A stretch of 39,621 nucleotides of DNA, from the NCBI RefSeq assembly GCF_000632495.1, contig NZ_JFZT01000012.1, positions 1 to 39,621 of the forward strand. Direction: 5' to 3'. The notes under the pieces are model-generated. The model saw nothing but the letters and a program-made list of their open reading frames with translations, was not told where the DNA came from and made no database searches. Made by a program: the position numbers and the translations under genes. Below are positions 36,130-39,621 of this stretch, piece after piece. Positions within the stretch are counted from its first letter, which is position 1; each line of letters begins with the position of its first letter. The stretch is from Candidatus Acidianus copahuensis. GTDB lineage: Archaea; Thermoproteota; Thermoprotei_A; Sulfolobales; Sulfolobaceae.

Positions 36130-37146
36130 CAACTTATAGAATTCCTCTTTTAATCTTTCAATATCAGCTTTATCGGTTTTAAAGTATTTAATCATTCCGC
36201 TTTCAGAGTCAATCTTTCTAACGACTATTCCTATTCTCTCTAAGAATACTAAATGGGCAAAAGTCTCCCCTAAAGCCATATTCTTTTGAAATATATCGGC
36301 CTCTTCCCATCTCTTTCCTCCTAACTTCCACTTTATTTTTGATGCTATTTCATATGGTGTAGAACCGTTAGGTGAGATATTATTAACAGTCTCTATTAAT
36401 CTTTCTAAATGATGCTCCTTAAGTTCCTTAATTCTTCCTTCTAAGTTTGTAAAAATATATTGATGTGCAGGCAAAATCTCTTTAACTTCCATATTAAGAA
36501 CCTTATTTAAGCTTCTTAAGTAGTCGAGTAGATAGTTTCCCTCTTCGGTTAATTGTGAAATATTGGAGGAAATGGTTGGCAATATATGATCACCAGAGAA
36601 AAGTAGTTTATTCTCTGGATCATAAAGACATATATGCCCCGGTGTATGTCCAGGCGTCCAAATTACTCCAAGTTCTCTATCACTCCACTTTAACGTCTCG
36701 TTATCAGATAATTCCTCTGCATAACTGATTAGTTCTGTATACATGTTAACTCTTTTAGCCCATGGAAATACTTCTATATTATCATACATCTCTTTTGGTG
36801 CCCCCATACTTTTCAACATATTTATAGTAGAGGAGAGATAAGTTTCCGGAGAAGAGACTAATGTTGAAATGAAGTGTTTATCAACCTTGCTCATATATAT
36901 TTTTACATCCTTATTTCTCGCCTTTATTCTTGTTACTAAACCTAAGTGATCTACGTGAAAATGAGTTATAACGATATATTTTATATCTTTAATTGTAATG
37001 TTTAACGTATTTAAGTTATCGAGGAATGAGTTAAAGGACATTTCGCTGTCCCATCCGGTGTCTATTAAACCTATCGAATTATTACTGGATTTTAATACGT
37101 ATGCATTAAGATACTTTAAGGATGGTTGGAGTATCTTTACTTCCAT
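36118..37146 (-). CDS. MBL-fold metal-dependent hydrolase
   Basis: The 342-residue protein carries the di-zinc motif THFHVDHLG (H62, H64, D66, H67), a PGHTPGHICLYD histidine, a SGDHIL aspartate and PAHQYIF. The C-terminal third (about 240-342) is helical and is the extra part common in acyl-CoA-pathway MBL proteins of the glyoxalase-II-like group. It may hydrolyse a thioester or lactone of the pathway. It is divergent from the MaoC gene with a 100-base promoter gap. Confidence 0.8.
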   Translation of the reverse strand: MEVKILQPSLKYLNAYVLKSSNNSIGLIDTGWDSEMSFNSFLDNLNTLNITIKDIKYIVITHFHVDHLGLVTRIKARNKDVKIYMSKVDKHFISTLVSSPETYLSSTINMLKSMGAPKEMYDNIEVFPWAKRVNMYTELISYAEELSDNETLKWSDRELGVIWTPGHTPGHICLYDPENKLLFSGDHILPTISSNISQLTEEGNYLLDYLRSLNKVLNMEVKEILPAHQYIFTNLEGRIKELKEHHLERLIETVNNISPNGSTPYEIASKIKWKLGGKRWEEADIFQKNMALGETFAHLVFLERIGIVVRKIDSESGMIKYFKTDKADIERLKEEFYKLLLN

Positions 37147-37212
37147 TTTATACGTTCTCTCTTCCCTTCTTCTACAACCATATTATTTATAATAGTATCA
37201 GATGGTATATAA

Positions 37213-37223
37213 TCTTTATATAT
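37213..37223 (+). promoter_or_regulatory. TATA box of the MaoC-like gene
   Basis: TCTTTATATAT lies about 25-30 bases before the ATG at 37247, followed by a small direct repeat (AAAACATT twice). It fits a leaderless start. Confidence 0.5.
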
Positions 37224-37246
37224 TAAAACATTAAAACATTAGAAAT

Positions 37247-37699
37247 ATGTATCAAGGGTTAACTTTTGATGAATTTCAAATAGGTCAAAAATTCGTTTCA
37301 AATCCCATAACTGTGACTGATGCACACATAACTTTTTTTGCAGGACTTTCTGGAGATTTTAATCCTCTTCATATAAATGAGGAATTTGCTAAAAAGACCA
37401 TATTTAAGGGAAGAATAGCCCACGGCTTGCTTACGCTAACTTTAACCTCTGGGTCATTAGGGATGTTAGTAGCCGGAACCGCAATAGCTTTTCTAGAAAT
37501 GTCAGTAAAATTTATAGCCCCAGTAAAAATAGGAGATACAATTTATGCTGAGGCTATAGTTAAGGATAAACAATACAAAGAGAAATATAATGGAGGAATA
37601 GTGATTTTTCAAATTACGATAAAAAATCAAAGAGGAGAAAAGGTTGTCGAGGGAGAGTTCAAGCTATTGATTTCCTCAAAAAGACCAGAATCACTTTAA
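37247..37699 (+). CDS. MaoC-like (R)-specific enoyl-CoA hydratase
   Basis: The 150-residue hot-dog-fold protein has the hydratase-2 motif SGDFNPLHINEEFAKKT with catalytic D37 and H42, then FKGRIAHGLL and a MSVKFIAPVKIGD strand. It hydrates a trans-2-enoyl-CoA to the (R)-3-hydroxyacyl-CoA, fitting the step after the acyl-CoA dehydrogenase. The single-domain length is normal. Its 3' end overlaps the convergent MFS gene by nine bases. Confidence 0.85.
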   Translation: MYQGLTFDEFQIGQKFVSNPITVTDAHITFFAGLSGDFNPLHINEEFAKKTIFKGRIAHGLLTLTLTSGSLGMLVAGTAIAFLEMSVKFIAPVKIGDTIYAEAIVKDKQYKEKYNGGIVIFQITIKNQRGEKVVEGEFKLLISSKRPESL

Positions 37700-38968
37700 A
37701 CCTTCTGACGTTAATTCTAACGGTATCTTAGCGGTCTCTTTACTCATAAGGATCGAGATTATAAGGGCAACTAAACAAACACTTCCGAAAAAGATAAGAG
37801 AATTTGAAAAACCTAAAATTTTATCAATCTGAGGGAAATAAACTACACCTAAAACGGCACCAACCCTGCTAAATGAAGTGGCAAACCCTTGACCCGTAGA
37901 CCTTATTGGAGTTGGGAATAGTTCAGTAGGATAAAATAAAGTAACAGCCCCTGCCCATTGTTCCAAGGCAACGAAGGACATGAAATATGGAACTAGTACA
38001 GGCCCTAATATATGATAGAGACCTCCTAGATATAATAGGAAACTCATAGATCCTAAACCAACTAGAAGTACTACTCTTCTACCTAATGAGTCAATCATAA
38101 TTTCTGCAATCATATACCCAATAACTGCTGCACCAGCAATTGCTAATGTCCCTAAAATAACCTCATAACTTGACGGAAAAGCAAACTCTTTTAATAAATA
38201 TGGATAATAAAGACCTATGCCGTAAGACGCAACATCAAATAGGAACCATACGGTGGTAACGAATAGAGTTATTTTTAATATCTTTCCTCTAAATAAATCC
38301 ATAAACCCCTTGACACCCTTGTTTTCAATCTCAGGATCTGGAACTTCATCAGTCTTTATTTTGCCTACTGAGACTAACCATCTTGGAGATTCTGATAATC
38401 TTAACCTTAATATTATTATTGGCAGAGAAATTATTCCACCTATGGCAAAAACGTACCGCCAAAAATATGGGCCAAAAGGTAAAAATATTAATGTAATCAA
38501 CCCAGAGAGACCAGATCCAATCCAGTACATAGCTACAGATCCAGTCAAATATCTACCCCTAGACTTCGATGGTGACATTTCTGACATTAAAGTACTACTT
38601 ATGGGGTAATCTCCGCCTATCCCTATACCCAAAAGAAATCTCGAAATGAAAAGTTCTAGGAAGTTTTGTGAAATTGCTGAAGTTATACCGAAAACTAAGA
38701 ATAATATTAAATCTAAACCCATTAACTTACTTCGCCCCATTTTATCCGAAAGCCAACCGAAGAGTATTGATCCCGGAATCATGCCCGCTAGAGATGAGGC
38801 TAATAACAACCCATACTCTAAAGTGCTTAGAGAAAATTCTTTCAATATAAAAGTTGCGGCAAATGATATTACCGATAAATCATATCCGTCCAGTAGAAAT
38901 CCCGCTGAAGACAGAAAAAATGCTTTTAATTTTGTTGACAAGGGTAAGTTCTCGAAGTACACCATCAT
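37691..38968 (-). CDS. MFS transporter, sugar/organic-acid porter type
   Basis: The 425-residue protein has twelve predicted helices, the GWLSDKMGRSKLM signature between helices 2 and 3, RLSESPRWLVSVGK after helix 6, and ELFPTPIRSTGQG before helix 11. The N-terminus includes SSAGFLLDGYDLSVISF, typical of carriers of aromatic or organic acids (D-G-Y-D in helix 1). It probably imports the acid that the neighbouring CoA ligase activates. The ATG could be either of two adjacent codons. Confidence 0.87.
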   Translation of the reverse strand: MMVYFENLPLSTKLKAFFLSSAGFLLDGYDLSVISFAATFILKEFSLSTLEYGLLLASSLAGMIPGSILFGWLSDKMGRSKLMGLDLILFLVFGITSAISQNFLELFISRFLLGIGIGGDYPISSTLMSEMSPSKSRGRYLTGSVAMYWIGSGLSGLITLIFLPFGPYFWRYVFAIGGIISLPIIILRLRLSESPRWLVSVGKIKTDEVPDPEIENKGVKGFMDLFRGKILKITLFVTTVWFLFDVASYGIGLYYPYLLKEFAFPSSYEVILGTLAIAGAAVIGYMIAEIMIDSLGRRVVLLVGLGSMSFLLYLGGLYHILGPVLVPYFMSFVALEQWAGAVTLFYPTELFPTPIRSTGQGFATSFSRVGAVLGVVYFPQIDKILGFSNSLIFFGSVCLVALIISILMSKETAKIPLELTSEGLK

Positions 38969-39118
38969 GTAAAATAAGAGGTTGAATATTATAAAATTAC
39001 TCTTGTATTAATGTGTATCCAACTTGTCATCAAATAATGATAAACTCCGGTACACCCTTAGAATACCGGCATCTGACAAACGGTGAACTCAAGGCCCATA
39101 AGAGTAAACAACCTTTCC

Positions 39119-39621
39119 TTAGTTAGAGATCAAGTAAATATCTACAAAGCCTTTGATTATTGAAGCAAGCAATAGTGGATCGTCTTCCGATACAAAATGT
39201 CCAATATCCTTGAGTAAGATGAATTTAGAACTTGGAATTTGATTGGACAGTCTAATTCCATGGAAGTAAGGGATATATACGTCTTGATCTCCCCAAATTA
39301 TTAGAGTAGGAATTTTTACCTTATTTAACTCCGGAAGTGCTTTTAAAGTATCTCTAAAGTCTAATGCCCTAGCTGCCCTTAAGTAAGCCCTTTTGCCTTC
39401 CTCACTCGAAAAGGGTTCTGCATACATTTTAGCTACTTCCATGGTAATTTTCTCCTTTCTTACGACTCCTTGTCTCAGTGAATTATAAAAGCCCTCTACC
39501 ATGTCAACTCGTTTTATATAATCGTCCCATTTAGGATCTTTTAGCCTTAAGATAGTTTGTGTTGGCCAATAGTCCATTCCCGCGCTATCCACTAATATCA
39601 TTGAGGACACAATCCCCCTCA
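39119..39621 (-). CDS. Alpha/beta hydrolase, C-terminal part (cut by window edge)
   Basis: The frame is open to the right edge, so the start and the serine nucleophile lie outside the window. What remains has VSSMILVDSAG (the strand after the nucleophile elbow), a helical cap, IPTLIIWGDQDVYIP with the acid of the triad, and LKDIGHFVSEDDP with the histidine. This is the standard order for lipase/epoxide-hydrolase/meta-cleavage-hydrolase relatives. A role in C-C or ester hydrolysis in the catabolic island is plausible. Confidence 0.8.
   Translation of the reverse strand, partial: RGIVSSMILVDSAGMDYWPTQTILRLKDPKWDDYIKRVDMVEGFYNSLRQGVVRKEKITMEVAKMYAEPFSSEEGKRAYLRAARALDFRDTLKALPELNKVKIPTLIIWGDQDVYIPYFHGIRLSNQIPSSKFILLKDIGHFVSEDDPLLLASIIKGFVDIYLISN

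Noticed and set aside
1..39621. CRISPR arrays, rRNA and tRNA genes
   Set aside because: No regularly spaced repeats, no conserved rRNA segments and no cloverleaf with a T-loop consensus were seen by eye; a tRNA or RNA-model scan would be decisive.

Overview
The window reads as a chromosomal segment of a thermoacidophilic archaeon of the order Sulfolobales. The DNA is AT-rich. Several genes have a TATA box about 25-30 bases before the start codon and no leader. The gene set also fits: a GTP-type PEP carboxykinase, an HTH_10 (Bat-like) regulator, a STK_08120/DUF3211-like protein, a Ta0938-like zinc protein, an acryloyl-CoA-reductase-like enzyme of the Metallosphaera/Sulfurisphaera type, and IS200/IS605 and IS110 relics. 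No rRNA, tRNA or CRISPR array was found.

Bases 1-10.3 kb are accessory and decayed. A broken tnpB lies at the left edge. Next comes a two-gene unit (1367-2712): a secreted precursor whose only four cysteines form a hydrophobic C-terminal module, plus a four-helix membrane protein. This looks like a bacteriocin precursor with an immunity or partner protein. An orphan tnpB right end (omegaRNA-like, about 2713-2905) cuts into a G1-peptidase relic. A translationally coupled pair (zinc-finger heme-oxygenase-like protein and Ta0938-like protein, 4133-5361) is followed by a dead MFS transporter, two toxin-antitoxin modules that each have one broken partner, and fragments of secreted or membrane proteins.

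Bases 10.6-18.8 kb hold a 4-hydroxyphenylacetate (or related phenol) meta-cleavage cluster: flavin reductase HpaC, an aldehyde dehydrogenase (HpaE role), an FAH-family HpaG-like enzyme, HpaB (interrupted by a one-base frameshift), extradiol dioxygenase HpaD, an MFS importer, and a divergent HTH_10 regulator. A perfect palindrome, AAACTAGTTT, sits just upstream of the TATA region of three transcription units. A degenerate copy lies before hpaC and a fourth perfect copy at 23.45 kb. It is a strong operator candidate.

Bases 19.2-25.4 kb carry PEP carboxykinase, a molybdenum-hydroxylase large subunit (frameshifted in an AT repeat), an amidohydrolase-2 enzyme and an acetoacetate-decarboxylase-like gene (frameshifted in a poly-A run). 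An IS110 relic and about 0.9 kb of non-coding DNA follow.

Bases 27-39.6 kb are a CoA-linked catabolic island. It holds an in-frame alpha/beta-hydrolase/acyl-CoA-dehydrogenase chimera, an enoyl-CoA (acryloyl-CoA-like) reductase, a broken and an intact acyl-CoA dehydrogenase, an acyl-CoA ligase with one internal stop, a broken DUF35 protein coupled to a thiolase, an enolase-superfamily enzyme, an MBL hydrolase, a MaoC hydratase, an MFS transporter and a partial alpha/beta hydrolase. Together they suggest activation and beta-oxidation-like degradation of an unidentified carboxylic acid.

Many otherwise intact genes are broken by single-base changes in short homopolymers. These are either recent decay or residual sequencing error, and raw reads would settle which.
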